DNA of 52,033 bases, from assembly GCA_004553485.1 (NCBI GenBank), contig SFLG01000003.1, positions 1 through 52,033 of the forward strand. The letters run 5' to 3'. Position 1 is the first letter of the stretch; every line of letters begins with the position of its first letter. The notes beneath the pieces were generated by a model. That model was not told the origin of the DNA and made no database searches. It worked only from the letters and a program-made list of their open reading frames with translations. This document shows positions 40,878 to 50,694 of the stretch, in pieces. Source of the stretch: Bacteroidales bacterium (GTDB lineage: Bacteria; Bacteroidota; Bacteroidia; Bacteroidales; Muribaculaceae). The position numbers were made by a program, and so were the translations under genes.

Positions 40878-43349
40878 TCAGTATGGGTCTACATCATAGT
40901 AGACGACAGCCGCGCGCATGTCGCGGTTACGGAACATTCCCGTGTAGACCTCGCGCAATATGCCGCGTATCTGTTTCATCGACACGGCAGGCTCTATCTT
41001 GAGCATTATACGCCTTATGTAGAGATTTTGCACGCGCCCCACCACCGGCTCCTGCGGGCCCGTGACGCGGTTGCCGAGCTGGCGGCGCAGGTCGTCGGCG
41101 TAGCAGCGGGCCAGGTCGTCGGCCACCCGTGGGTCCTTGTGCTTGATGTAGACATAGATGAGGCGCGAGAAGGGCGGGTAGAAATACTGCCGGCGCTGCT
41201 GCAGCTCGAGGGCATAGAAGGCGCCGTAGTTGTGGGTGAGAACGTGCTGCACGACGGGGTGGTCGGGGGTGCGCGTCTGCACTATCACCTCGCCGGCTTC
41301 GTCCTTGCGGCCGGCGCGTCCGGCAACCTGTTCGAGCATGTTGAAAGCCCGCTCGGCCGACCGGAAGTCGGGATAGCTGATGACGGCGTCGGCGTCGAGG
41401 ACGACCACAATGCCCACGGCGTCGAAGTCGAGACCTTTTGTCACCATCTGCGTGCCGATGAGGACGTCGGCCTTGCGCTCGCTGAAGCTGTCGATAATCT
41501 GCGAGTAGCTGTCCTTGTTGCGCGTGGTGTCGAGGTCCATCCTCAGCAGGCGCATACCCGGCAGAGCCTCCTCGAGGTTCTCCTCAAGGCGCTCGGTGCC
41601 GTAGCCGAGGATGCTCAGCGACGGCGTGCCGCACACGGGGCACACCTCGGGCAGGGCATACGAGGCCGTGCAGTAGTGGCACACGAGGCGGTCGAGGCGG
41701 CGATGGTATGTGAGCGACACATCGCAGTGCTCGCACTTGGGCGTGAAGCCGCACTGGCGGCACGTGGCAACGGGGGCATAGCCGCGACGGTTGTGGAAGA
41801 CGATGGCCTGACGGTCCTTGGACACGACGCAGCGGATGGCGTCGACGGTCTCGTTGGCGAAGGGACCCGTGACGAGGCGCCGGTTGCGGGCGACATTCAT
41901 GTCCACCACCCTCACCTGGGGCAGCTGCATGTTGCCGTAGCGCTCGGTGAGGGTCACCAGGCCGTACTTGCCGTTGGTAGCCTTCCAGTATGTTTCGACC
42001 GACGGCGTGGCGCTGCCCAACAGCGCCTTCGCTCCGTGCATCGACGCCAACAGGATGCCGCAGTCGCGGCCGTTGTAACGTGGCGCGGGATCGAACTGCT
42101 TGTAGCTGCTCTCGTGCTCCTCGTCCACTATCACCAGGCCCAGGCGGGCAAAGGGCAGGAACACCGACGAGCGCGCGCCGATGACGACACAGGGCTCGTT
42201 GGAGCGCAGCATACGCTGCCATATCTCGACGCGCTCGTTGTCGCTAAAACGTGAATGGTAAATGATTACGCGGCGGCCAAAGACTTTCTGCAGCCTTTTG
42301 GTCAGTTGTGTAGTAAGGGCAATCTCGGGCACTAACAGCAGGGCCTGGCGCCCCTGCTGCATCACATAGTCGATGAGATGCATGTAAATTTCAGTCTTGC
42401 CGCTCGAGGTCACACCGTGCAGCAACGTGACGTTGTGGTCGATGAACGACTTGTGGATGTCGCCGAGGGCCGACTGCTGGGTTTGCGTCAGCTGCGGCAG
42501 CTCACCCTGCTCCTGTCCCTCGAAACCGAAGCGCGACACCTGCTTCTTGTACACCTCGACAAGGCCTTTTTTGGCAAGGGCCTGCAGTATGGGCGTCGTG
42601 CTGCCGCACTTCTCGAGCAAGGCCGAGCGGCTGACTGCCTCGGGTTTGCCGGTGACGGCGGTGAACTTGCTGAGGGCCATCAGCGTCTGCAGCATCTGCT
42701 CCTGGCGCCGCGCGCCGCGCACGGCCTCGAAGGCCTTGCGCATGGCCTCGTTGTCGCCACGGGGGACAAGCAGACGCACGAAGGTCTCGGTCTTGGCGCG
42801 AAAACGTTCGACAAGCTTCTCGCTGACGATTATCGCACCTTTTTCCACCATCCGGCTCACGCGGGCCGTGAGGCCTTTGACGCCGGTCTCCTTCTCAAGC
42901 TTGGCGACCGACAGGCGACCCTTGCTTTCGAGGGTCTGCCATATCGTCAGCTCCTTGTCGGTGAGGACGGCAGCCGCCTCGTCGGCCTCCATGTCGGGAT
43001 TGACCTCGACATTTGACTCCGACTCGATCTTCAGGCCGGCGGGAAGGGCCGCGCGCATGACATCGCCGGGCGAGCAAAGGTAGTAGTCGGACATCCACCG
43101 CCACATATTGAGCTGGGGATGCCGCACCACGGGCTTTGAGTCGGGAATGTGCACTATTGCCTTTACCTCGTAGCCCCGGGGAGGATGGTTGTGTATGCTT
43201 TCGACAATTCCGGTGTAGAATTTTCCTTTGCCAAAGGGCACAATCACGCGCATCCCGCTCTGTATCAGCGGCACCATAGGTTCGGGAACGAGGTAGGTAA
43301 ATGAGTCGCCTACCGGGACCGGAACGAGGACCTGCGCGTATGTTTCCAC
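40878..43349 (-). CDS. priA: Primosomal replication protein N' (PriA helicase)
   Basis: An 823-residue superfamily 2 DNA helicase that reloads the replisome at stalled forks. It has an N-terminal 3'-DNA-binding domain, then Walker A GVTSSGKTEIY and the DEAH-type box VIVDEEHESSYKQ. A zinc-binding insert has the Cys pairs CRQCGFTPKCEHC and CHYC...CPVCG. Helicase motifs V/VI (IGTQMVTKGLDFDAV, QVAGRAGRKDEAGEV) follow. The start codon is GTG (43347-43349). A hairpin lies between it and the transketolase gene upstream, so it is probably transcribed separately. Confidence 0.96.
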   Translation of the reverse strand: METYAQVLVPVPVGDSFTYLVPEPMVPLIQSGMRVIVPFGKGKFYTGIVESIHNHPPRGYEVKAIVHIPDSKPVVRHPQLNMWRWMSDYYLCSPGDVMRAALPAGLKIESESNVEVNPDMEADEAAAVLTDKELTIWQTLESKGRLSVAKLEKETGVKGLTARVSRMVEKGAIIVSEKLVERFRAKTETFVRLLVPRGDNEAMRKAFEAVRGARRQEQMLQTLMALSKFTAVTGKPEAVSRSALLEKCGSTTPILQALAKKGLVEVYKKQVSRFGFEGQEQGELPQLTQTQQSALGDIHKSFIDHNVTLLHGVTSSGKTEIYMHLIDYVMQQGRQALLLVPEIALTTQLTKRLQKVFGRRVIIYHSRFSDNERVEIWQRMLRSNEPCVVIGARSSVFLPFARLGLVIVDEEHESSYKQFDPAPRYNGRDCGILLASMHGAKALLGSATPSVETYWKATNGKYGLVTLTERYGNMQLPQVRVVDMNVARNRRLVTGPFANETVDAIRCVVSKDRQAIVFHNRRGYAPVATCRQCGFTPKCEHCDVSLTYHRRLDRLVCHYCTASYALPEVCPVCGTPSLSILGYGTERLEENLEEALPGMRLLRMDLDTTRNKDSYSQIIDSFSERKADVLIGTQMVTKGLDFDAVGIVVVLDADAVISYPDFRSAERAFNMLEQVAGRAGRKDEAGEVIVQTRTPDHPVVQHVLTHNYGAFYALELQQRRQYFYPPFSRLIYVYIKHKDPRVADDLARCYADDLRRQLGNRVTGPQEPVVGRVQNLYIRRIMLKIEPAVSMKQIRGILREVYTGMFRNRDMRAAVVYYDVDPY

Positions 43350-43367
43350 CGCTTTGTACTTTTTAAG

Positions 43368-43405
43368 AGCCCGGAAGGGCGTGATTTTGGCTGTCCTTCC
43401 GGGCT
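43368..43405 (-). terminator. Hairpin after the transketolase gene
   Basis: Perfect 11-bp stem (agcccggaagg 43368-43378 with 43395-43405), 37 nt past the transketolase stop. The tail on the minus strand is A/T-rich (cttaaaaagt) rather than a T run. Confidence 0.7.
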
Positions 43406-43441
43406 GTCAGGTTCTTTAATTTAATGAATATGTCGACGTGA

Positions 43442-45478
43442 TTATTTCATGAAAGCGTCAACGTGGCTGAGGACGCTGTCGACGGTGAAGCCAAACTTTT
43501 GGTCGAGCACCTTGTAGGGTGCCGAAGCGCCGAAGCGGTCCATGCCCATGACGTCGTAGCGGGGAGCACCCTGCATGAGGGGCAGGAAGGTTGCTGCCAG
43601 GCCGGCGGAGAGGGCGAAGCGGTTAACACCCTCGGGGAGCACCGAGTCGCGGTATGCCTTGTCCTGACGCATGAACAGACCGATGCTGGGGAACGAGCAC
43701 AGGGCCACGCGGTGTCCCTGCTCGCGCAGCTTCTCGGCGACGTGGAGCAGCAGTGCCACCTCGCTGCCGTTGGCCATGAGGACAATCTCGGGATCGGCGT
43801 CGGCGGTGATGACGTAGCCGCCGCGGCGTGCTCCCTGAGCCGACTCGCGACGGGTGAGGCCGTTGCTGCCGGGAAGGTCCTCGAGGTTCTGGCGCGACAG
43901 AATCATCACTGTCGGGGCGTGCTGGTTCTCGAGTGCCATGCGGTAGCTCTCGACAACCTCGGCCGAGTCGGCGGGACGCAGAACAAGGGTCGACATCTTG
44001 CCGCTGTGGTTGTTCATCATCTCAAGCAGACGGGCCTGGGCTTCCTGCTCGATGGGCTGGTGTGTGGGACCGTCCTCGCCGACACGGAAGGCGTCGTGGG
44101 TGAAGATGTACAGGACGGGGTTCTCCATCAGGGCGCTGATGCGCAGCGAGGGTTTGATGTAGTCGCTGAACACAAAGAATGTGCCGCAGGCGCCGCGCAT
44201 CGCACCGTGCAGAACCACGCCGTTCAACACGCAGGCCATTGTCAGCTCGGCCACGCCGCTGTGCAGGAAGGCGCCGCCGAAGTCGTCGCGGGTGAGGGCG
44301 TATGTCTTTTTCAGGAAGCCGTCGGTCTTGTCGCTGTTGGCGAGGTCGGCGCTGGATACCAGCATGTTGCCGACGTGCTCGGCGAGGACGCCGAGGACAA
44401 CGGCCGACGAGTTGCGGCTGGCCATGTCGGGCTTTAACTCGATGGCGTCCCAGTCGATGTCGGGCATCTTCTCTTCGATGTACGAGCGGAATTCGGCAGC
44501 CAGCTCGGGGTTGGCGGCGGCCCACTCTTTCTCGGCGGCACGCTTGGCGGCGACCTTCTTGCGCAGCTCGTCCTGACGGGCCTTGTACATCTCGGCCACC
44601 TCGGGAAAAACGGTGAAGGGGTTGGCGGGATCGCCTCCCCAGCCGCGGATGGTGGCGTCGAGGTCGGCGCCAGCGGCGGTGAGGGGCTGGCCATGGGTGT
44701 TGACGGCACCTTCGAGGCTTACTCCGCCGGCACCTACAACGCCTTTTGCCATGACGGTGTGGCCCATGATGAGGGTAGGACGTTTCTTCTCGGCGTGAGC
44801 GACCTCAAGGGCGCCGATGATGGCGTTGACGTCGTTGCCGTCTATCTCGATGACGTTCCATCCCCAGGCGCGGTATTTGGCGGCGGTGTCCTCGTCGGTG
44901 ACCGACTTGGTGTGGGTGGACAGCTGCACCTCGTTGGAGTCGTAAAACATTATCAGGTTGTGCAGGCCCAGATGTCCGGCGAGGCGACCGGCGCCCTGCG
45001 AGACCTCTTCCTGGACGCCGCCGTCCGAGATGTATGCGTATGTCTTATGGGCGAATGTCTCACCGAAACGGGCTACAAGGAAACGCTCGGCGATGGCGCA
45101 GCCGACGGCCATGGCGTGTCCCTGGCCCAGGGGGCCGGAGGCGTTCTCGATACCGCGCTCCACGTCAAGCTCGGGGTGGCCGGGGGTGACGCTGTCCCAC
45201 TGGCGGAACTGCTCGAGCTCGGCCATGGTGTATTTGCCGCTGAGGGCGAGCACCGAGTAGAGCATGGTCGACATGTGGCCGGGATCAAGGAAGAAGCGGT
45301 CGCGCGCAATCCAGTGTGCGTCATCGGGATCGTAAACGAGGAATTTCGAGTACAGGGCGTTCATAAAGTCGGCTCCGCCGATAGCTCCGCCGGGATGTCC
45401 CGATTTGGCTTTCTCCACCATCGAGGCGATAAGCACGCGCATGTTGTTGGCGCCTGCATTCAGGGTGTTTGTGTTCAT
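43442..45478 (-). CDS. tkt: Transketolase
   Basis: A 678-residue thiamine-diphosphate enzyme moving two-carbon units between sugar phosphates in the pentose phosphate pathway. Seen: KSGHPGGAIGGADF at the N-terminus, the TPP-binding ISDGGVQEEVSQGAGRLAGHLGL with the DSNEVQL region, the second-domain GEDGPTHQPIEQEAQARLL, and DVMGMDRFGASAPYKVL at the end. The usual GDG of the TPP motif reads SDGG here. The length is normal. It is flanked by hairpins on both sides and is probably a single-gene unit. Confidence 0.95.
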   Translation of the reverse strand: MNTNTLNAGANNMRVLIASMVEKAKSGHPGGAIGGADFMNALYSKFLVYDPDDAHWIARDRFFLDPGHMSTMLYSVLALSGKYTMAELEQFRQWDSVTPGHPELDVERGIENASGPLGQGHAMAVGCAIAERFLVARFGETFAHKTYAYISDGGVQEEVSQGAGRLAGHLGLHNLIMFYDSNEVQLSTHTKSVTDEDTAAKYRAWGWNVIEIDGNDVNAIIGALEVAHAEKKRPTLIMGHTVMAKGVVGAGGVSLEGAVNTHGQPLTAAGADLDATIRGWGGDPANPFTVFPEVAEMYKARQDELRKKVAAKRAAEKEWAAANPELAAEFRSYIEEKMPDIDWDAIELKPDMASRNSSAVVLGVLAEHVGNMLVSSADLANSDKTDGFLKKTYALTRDDFGGAFLHSGVAELTMACVLNGVVLHGAMRGACGTFFVFSDYIKPSLRISALMENPVLYIFTHDAFRVGEDGPTHQPIEQEAQARLLEMMNNHSGKMSTLVLRPADSAEVVESYRMALENQHAPTVMILSRQNLEDLPGSNGLTRRESAQGARRGGYVITADADPEIVLMANGSEVALLLHVAEKLREQGHRVALCSFPSIGLFMRQDKAYRDSVLPEGVNRFALSAGLAATFLPLMQGAPRYDVMGMDRFGASAPYKVLDQKFGFTVDSVLSHVDAFMK

Positions 45479-45520
45479 GCTTTTCAGTTATATTGAGGAG
45501 GGTAAAATCAAACAATAAAC

Positions 45521-45567
45521 TAAACGCGCCAAGCCCCTCTTTTGATTAAAGAGGGCCCGGCGTGTTT
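45521..45567 (-). terminator. Terminator of the etfB-etfA-acyl-CoA dehydrogenase unit
   Basis: A long imperfect stem formed by 45522-45542 and 45547-45567 (aaac..gcc..gcccctcttt against its near complement) around a small loop. It sits just after the dehydrogenase stop at 45580 and before the transketolase start, with A/T tracts at both ends. Confidence 0.75.
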
Positions 45568-45579
45568 TTTAAAGGTTTA

Positions 45580-47280
45580 TCAGGCCTTGTACAGATCGAG
45601 CTGTGCGGGGCATGTGGTGGAGATGAACTCGCAGTGCTTGGCCACTTCGGCGTCAGCCAGCTTGTTGTAGACGGCGGCCGAACGTTTGAAGCTCTCGGTG
45701 CGCTGGGCGTCGAGCAGGAGCAGGTAGCCCATGACGATGTTGCCGGCCATCTCGACCAGACGACGTGCCATAAAGTCGGTGTAGGCGGGCTCGTTGGCGG
45801 CGGTGACATCGGCAACGGCCTCCTGATACTTGGCTGTCATGGCCACGAGACGGTCTTTCAGCGGCTGAAGCTCGGGGCGTACCTCGACTTCGTTGTAGCC
45901 GTTGATGAGGGTCATGTATGTGCCGGTGGTGACGTGGCGGATGGCGGCCACAACCTGCAGCTGGGTGGTACCCTCGTAGATCGAGGTGATGCGGGCATCG
46001 CGGTAGATGCGCTCGCAGGCGTAGTCCTTCATGAAGCCCGAACCGCCGTGCACCTGGATGCAGTCGTAGGCGTTCTGGTTGCAGTATTCGCTGCCCATGC
46101 CCTTGGCCATGGGGGTGAGGGCGTCGGCCAGTTTCTTGTACTGCTTCATCTCCTTGCGCTCGTCAGCCGAGAGGGCGCGCTCTTTGGCGATGTCCTCGTA
46201 GGCTTTGTAGAGGTCGACGTAGCGCGAGGTCTCGTAGAGCAGCGAGCGGCTGGCGTCGAGTTTGGCCTTCATTACCGAGATCATCTCGGCGACGGCGGGG
46301 AACTCGATGATGGGCTTGCCGAACTGGCAGCGCTCCTTGGCATACTGTAGAGCCTCGCGGTAGGCGAGCTCACTGACGCCGACACTCTGTGCGGCAATGC
46401 CGAGTCGTGCGCCGTTCATCAGCGCCATGACGTACTTGATAAGACCCATGCGGGTGTCGCCGACGAGCTCGGCGGGAGCGTTCTTGTAGACGAGCTCGCA
46501 TGTGGGCGAGCCCTTGATGCCCATCTTGTTCTCGATGCGGCGGACGTTGACGCCGCCGTTGCGCTTGTCGTAGACAAACATCGACAGGCCGCGGCCGTCG
46601 GTGGTGCCTTCCTCCGAGCGGGCCAGCACAAGGTGGATGTCGGCGTCGCCGTTGGTGATGAAGCGCTTTACGCCGTTGAGCACCCAGCTGCCGTCCTCCT
46701 TCTGTGTAGCCTTGAGCATCACGCTCTGCAGGTCAGAGCCGGCGTCGGGCTCGGTGAGGTCCATCGACATTGTCTCGCCCTTGCAGACGCGGGGGATGTA
46801 GCGCTGCTTCTGGTCTTCGTTGGCAAACTCGTAGAGGGTCTCGGCGCAGTCCTGAAGTCCCCAGAGGTTCTCGAAGCCCGTATCGGCGCGGCTGACGATG
46901 TCGGCGGCCATGATGTACGGGGTGATGGGGAAGTTGAGACCGCCCAGACGACGGGGCATTGCCATGCCCATCAGGCCGGCCTGGCGGCAGGCCTCGAGGT
47001 TCTGCTGTGTGCCGGAGGCGTAGGTGACGCGACCGTTGGCCACGGTGGGGCCTTCGTGGTCGACACCCTCGGCGTTACCGGCGATGATGTTGCCGCAGAT
47101 GTCGCCGACGATTTCAAGCACCTTGTCATAGTTGTCCATGGCGTCGTCGAAGTTGAACGGGGCGTAGTCGAACTTGGCGGCGTCGGAGTAGTCGCGCTCC
47201 TTGAGGGCGACAATCTTCTGCATCATCGGATGTGTCAGATGGTGCTTAAGATCGGGATTGTCGGTATAGAAATTAGCCAT
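45580..47280 (-). CDS. Acyl-CoA dehydrogenase family protein
   Basis: A 566-residue FAD enzyme oxidising an acyl-CoA to the enoyl-CoA and passing electrons to ETF. Seen: MSMDLTEPDAGSDLQSV and WVLNGVKRFITNGDADIHLV (FAD/substrate region), AKERCQFGKPIIEFPAVAEM, and the catalytic-base region RDARITSIYEGTTQLQVV. A C-terminal extension of about 120 residues beyond the core is typical of the longer ACAD group linked to etfBA in Bacteroidetes. It lies 11 nt after etfA, so it is the third gene of that operon. Chain-length preference is unknown. Confidence 0.94.
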   Translation of the reverse strand: MANFYTDNPDLKHHLTHPMMQKIVALKERDYSDAAKFDYAPFNFDDAMDNYDKVLEIVGDICGNIIAGNAEGVDHEGPTVANGRVTYASGTQQNLEACRQAGLMGMAMPRRLGGLNFPITPYIMAADIVSRADTGFENLWGLQDCAETLYEFANEDQKQRYIPRVCKGETMSMDLTEPDAGSDLQSVMLKATQKEDGSWVLNGVKRFITNGDADIHLVLARSEEGTTDGRGLSMFVYDKRNGGVNVRRIENKMGIKGSPTCELVYKNAPAELVGDTRMGLIKYVMALMNGARLGIAAQSVGVSELAYREALQYAKERCQFGKPIIEFPAVAEMISVMKAKLDASRSLLYETSRYVDLYKAYEDIAKERALSADERKEMKQYKKLADALTPMAKGMGSEYCNQNAYDCIQVHGGSGFMKDYACERIYRDARITSIYEGTTQLQVVAAIRHVTTGTYMTLINGYNEVEVRPELQPLKDRLVAMTAKYQEAVADVTAANEPAYTDFMARRLVEMAGNIVMGYLLLLDAQRTESFKRSAAVYNKLADAEVAKHCEFISTTCPAQLDLYKA

Positions 47281-47291
47281 TGCTATATTGT

Positions 47292-48326
47292 TTACTTTGA
47301 GTTCTTTTTATAGTACTTGATCAGCTTGGGTACGACGGTCTCGACATCGCCGACGATGACGTAGTCGGCGATCTTGTTGATGGGAGCGTCGGGGTCGTTG
47401 TTGATCGAGATGATAATCGAGCTGTCCTGCATGCCGGCGATGTGCTGGATCTGGCCGGAGATGCCGCAGGCGATGTACAGCTTGGGGCGGACGGTGACAC
47501 CGGTCTGGCCGATCTGACGCTCGTGCTCGGTGAAGCCGGCATCGACGGCGGCGCGGCTGGCGCCTACCTCGCCGCCCAGGGTGCGTGCCAGGTCGTGCAG
47601 CAGCTCGAAATTTTCTTTCGAGCCTACACCGTAACCGCCGGCGACGATGATGGGCGAGTTCTTGATGTTGATTTTGCTCTTGACAATCTCACGGTCGATA
47701 ATCTCGACAACGAAGTCCTCGTCCTTGACGTAGTCCTTTGCCTTGAGGTTGACGACGGTGCCCTTGTGGCTGGGGTCGAAGATTTCCTTCTTCATCACGC
47801 CCTCGCGCACGGTGGCCATCTGGGGACGGCACTCGGGGTTGACGATGGTGGCGACGATGTTGCCGCCGAAGGCGGGACGGATCTGGTAGAGCAGGTCCTG
47901 GTAGTCCTTGCCGGTCTTGGGGTCGGTGTGGTTGCCGATTTCAAGAGCGGTGCAGTCGGCGGTGAGGCCGCTGTGCAGGCACGACGACACGCGGGGACCG
48001 AGGTCGCGGCCGATGCAGGTGGCGCCCATCAGGCAGACCTGGGGCTTGATTTCTTTGAAGAGGTTGATGAGGACTGCGGCATGGGGGTTGCTGGTGTAGG
48101 GATAGAGGCGCTTGTCCTCCACCTTGTACACCACGTCGGCGCCGTAGACAAAGAGCTCTTTCTCGATACCGTCGAGCTTGTCGCCGATGACGAGTGCTTC
48201 GAGCTTGCAGCCCAGTTTGTTGGCCAGCACACGGCCCTTGGTGAGCAGTTCAAGGCTGACGTCGGCCACTTTGCCTTCGTCATACTCACAATATACTATA
48301 AGGTTGTTCTGATCTTTTTCGGCCAT
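47292..48326 (-). CDS. etfA: Electron transfer flavoprotein subunit alpha
   Basis: A 344-residue subunit that holds the FAD accepting electrons from acyl-CoA dehydrogenase. The N-terminal ETF domain is followed by the C-terminal FAD-binding domain with VAGGYGVGSKENFELL, GASRAAVDAGF, QIGQTGVTVRPKLYIACGISGQIQH and ISINNDPDAPINKIADYVIVGD. It lies 39 nt after etfB and 11 nt before the dehydrogenase. Confidence 0.96.
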   Translation of the reverse strand: MAEKDQNNLIVYCEYDEGKVADVSLELLTKGRVLANKLGCKLEALVIGDKLDGIEKELFVYGADVVYKVEDKRLYPYTSNPHAAVLINLFKEIKPQVCLMGATCIGRDLGPRVSSCLHSGLTADCTALEIGNHTDPKTGKDYQDLLYQIRPAFGGNIVATIVNPECRPQMATVREGVMKKEIFDPSHKGTVVNLKAKDYVKDEDFVVEIIDREIVKSKINIKNSPIIVAGGYGVGSKENFELLHDLARTLGGEVGASRAAVDAGFTEHERQIGQTGVTVRPKLYIACGISGQIQHIAGMQDSSIIISINNDPDAPINKIADYVIVGDVETVVPKLIKYYKKNSK

Positions 48327-48365
48327 AACGTTTATTGTATTCTGTAAGGTTGTTGGTAAAGTGGT

Positions 48366-49241
48366 TTATCCGATTGTGTGGTTGACGATAAGGTCTTTGA
48401 TGAGGTCCTCGATCTGGCCGTCGTTGGCACCGTCGATGCAGGCGCTCTCCTTGGCGGTGAAGACGACGTTCTCGACAGCCTTCACCTTTGTGGGCGAGCC
48501 TGCCAGACCTATCTGCTCGGGGTCGGCGTCGACGTATGCGGCACCCCACTCCTGCAGCTTGAGGTAGGGACGCTTCTCGTATAGAGCCTGCTGCTCTTCG
48601 GTCATTTTGGCGCGCTCGCTGGGCGAGGCGGCATATTTGAATTTCATCACGCGCTGTGCGTTGCGGGGGCGGCACTCGGCGGCGCTGCCGTTGACCGTCA
48701 CCACGCAGGGCAGCGGAGCCTTGACGGTCTCCACGCCGTTTTCGAGACGGCGGCGAACTGTCACCTTGCCGTCCTTGAGGTCGACGATTTCCTCGGCGTA
48801 GGTCACCTGGGGCAGACCCAGCTTCTCGGCAATCTGGGGACCCACCTGGGCGGTGTCGCCGTCGATGGCCTGGCGGCCGCCGAGAATGATGTCGTAATTG
48901 CCTATCTTGCGCACGGCCTGAGCCAGCGAATAGGACGTTGCCAGCGTGTCGGCACCGCCGAGGACACGGTCGGTAAGCACAATGCCGCCGTCAGCGCCGC
49001 GGTACATAGCCTCGCGGATGATTTCGGCGGCACGGGGGAGACCCATGGTCAGCAGTGTCACTGTCGAGCCGGGATTGGCGTCTTTGATGCGAAGCGCCTG
49101 TTCGAGGGCGTTCAGGTCCTCGGGGTTGAAGATGGCCGGCAGGGCAGCACGGTTGATGGTGCCGTCTGCCTTCATAGCATCCTTGCCTACGTTGCGGGTG
49201 TCAGGCACCTGCTTGGCAAGCACAATGATGTTTAAGCTCAT
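48366..49241 (-). CDS. etfB: Electron transfer flavoprotein subunit beta
   Basis: A 291-residue partner of EtfA. Seen: IIVLAKQVPDTRNVGKDAM at the start, INPED/NPEDLNALEQALRIKD-type N-terminal pattern (FNPEDLNALEQALRIKDANP), and the ETF-beta signature region VTYAEEIVDLKDGKVTVRR. The protein is somewhat longer than the 250-260 residues of E. coli-type subunits, as is common for the Bacteroidetes/Clostridia form. It is first in the etfB-etfA-dehydrogenase operon. Confidence 0.96.
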   Translation of the reverse strand: MSLNIIVLAKQVPDTRNVGKDAMKADGTINRAALPAIFNPEDLNALEQALRIKDANPGSTVTLLTMGLPRAAEIIREAMYRGADGGIVLTDRVLGGADTLATSYSLAQAVRKIGNYDIILGGRQAIDGDTAQVGPQIAEKLGLPQVTYAEEIVDLKDGKVTVRRRLENGVETVKAPLPCVVTVNGSAAECRPRNAQRVMKFKYAASPSERAKMTEEQQALYEKRPYLKLQEWGAAYVDADPEQIGLAGSPTKVKAVENVVFTAKESACIDGANDGQIEDLIKDLIVNHTIG

Positions 49242-49396
49242 ACTTGATATTTTAATTGATTGATTAATTTCTGACTACTTGGTCGATTAACACTTGTCTT
49301 ACTGCCCGAAAACCGATGTCCGGAGCCTGCGCCCCTACCCTTGCGGGCACAGCGGCACCCGGCCGCGCACACCGTACTTTACGAGCATATTCGGGG

Positions 49397-49430
49397 CAAA
49401 GGTACAAAAAACAATTGGTATTTTCACAAA
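49397..49430 (-). promoter_or_regulatory. Promoter of the etfB operon
   Basis: On the minus strand TACCTTTG (complement of 49397-49404) preceded by TTTG (complement of 49427-49430) with a 22-nt spacer, slightly longer than usual. It implies a leader of about 150 nt that is GC-rich and may fold. Confidence 0.6.
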
Positions 49431-49506
49431 TTTTAATCAGAACGCGCCGCCCCGTTAGCTATTTTTCACAATAAGACCGTCCCGCATCCACATTAGCCCC
49501 AAAAAT

Positions 49507-49538
49507 TTTGTCTGTGTGCATTTTTATCTGTAAATTTG
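49507..49538 (+). promoter_or_regulatory. Promoter of the polysaccharide export locus
   Basis: TTTG (49507-49510), a 20-nt spacer and TAAATTTG (49531-49538) match the consensus. Transcription should start near 49545, leaving a leader of about 107 nt before ATG 49652. With the etfB promoter it accounts for most of the 410-nt intergenic region; nothing else clear was seen there. Confidence 0.83.
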
Positions 49539-49651
49539 CGTGAATTTGCTACTTGTGCGCTATTGGCACGCACAGACACAAGCCTTGACGGCCCGGTGCT
49601 TTTGCCAAACAACATATAAACCTGTTGAAACCATTCTATCCACAAATACTC

Positions 49652-50494
49652 ATGAAATTAAGTAATTGTCTCATAATCGGCGCAATGGCCGCATTCTTGA
49701 CATCTTGCCACGCTCCGTCCAAAGTCGCATATATGACCGAGGCCGAAAACATCCCCTCCTCAGTGCTTAACCAGCTCCCCTCGGTCACCGACCCCATCCT
49801 CGGCCCGGGCGACCTGCTTAACATTCGTGTATTCTCGGCCGACCAGGCCGCTGTAGCGCCTTTCAACAAAGGTCAATACATCACTGCCGCCGGCGACATA
49901 GGCATGACAAACACCGGCGCCAACACCGCCAGCACCCCCGAGGCATCAACCGAGTTCTACCTCGTCGGCACCGACGGCGACATCGAGATGCCCATCCTGG
50001 GTCGCATCAAAGTGGCCGGCCTCACCAAAGAGCAGCTGGCAAACCATATTGTGGGTGAGATTTATCCCAAATACGTCAAAATCAAACCGTCTGTGGAGGT
50101 GCGCCTGATGAACTTCAAGGTGACGGTGCTCGGCCAGGTGCAGTCGCCCGGCGTATATGTCTCCAAAAACGAACGCCTCAACATCCTCGAGGCTCTGGCA
50201 ATGGCCGGCGACCTCGACATCATGGGCGAACGCGACAACGTGATGCTCATACGCAGCAACCCCGACGGCACACGCGAGGTGCAGCGCCTCAACCTCAACG
50301 ACCGCAACCTGCTGCTCTCGCCCTACTTCAACCTGCATCAGAACGACTTTATCTACGTCGAGCCCAACCGCTCGGCCAAAGCTCGCTCGTGGCAGATGCA
50401 CCAGGGCTGGATGACGGCCATCTCGGTTGTCGGAGGCATCTCGTCAATCTCGGCTCTCGTGGTCGGCATCATCAACCTCACGGACAACAAATAA
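49652..50494 (+). CDS. Polysaccharide export lipoprotein (Wza/BexD-like)
   Basis: A 280-residue outer-membrane lipoprotein of the polysaccharide biosynthesis/export family, forming the exit channel for capsule or exopolysaccharide. The lipobox LTSC places the lipidated Cys at residue 19. A Poly_export domain (DPILGPGDLLNIRVFSADQ) and an SLBB-type segment (FKVTVLGQVQSPGVYVSKNERLNILEAL) follow. A C-terminal hydrophobic helix (ISVVGGISSISALVVGIINL) spans the outer membrane as in Wza. ATG 49652 is preferred to TTG 49625. It opens an exopolysaccharide locus that continues beyond the window. Confidence 0.93.
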   Translation: MKLSNCLIIGAMAAFLTSCHAPSKVAYMTEAENIPSSVLNQLPSVTDPILGPGDLLNIRVFSADQAAVAPFNKGQYITAAGDIGMTNTGANTASTPEASTEFYLVGTDGDIEMPILGRIKVAGLTKEQLANHIVGEIYPKYVKIKPSVEVRLMNFKVTVLGQVQSPGVYVSKNERLNILEALAMAGDLDIMGERDNVMLIRSNPDGTREVQRLNLNDRNLLLSPYFNLHQNDFIYVEPNRSAKARSWQMHQGWMTAISVVGGISSISALVVGIINLTDNK

Positions 50495-50694
50495 ACGCCA
50501 CAGGCAACCGTAAACAGGCTTCATAAGTTCCACGTCAGACCGCCCGTCGCCATACTTCCGGCATTGCCCGGCATTACTTAAACACACATTAATATATATA
50601 ATAGGCATATCGCCCCGCAAACGGTTATCGCAGCGCCATCCGGCGCCCCTGATACGGCGGCAGGCCACACACATCAGACAAATACCTATCAACA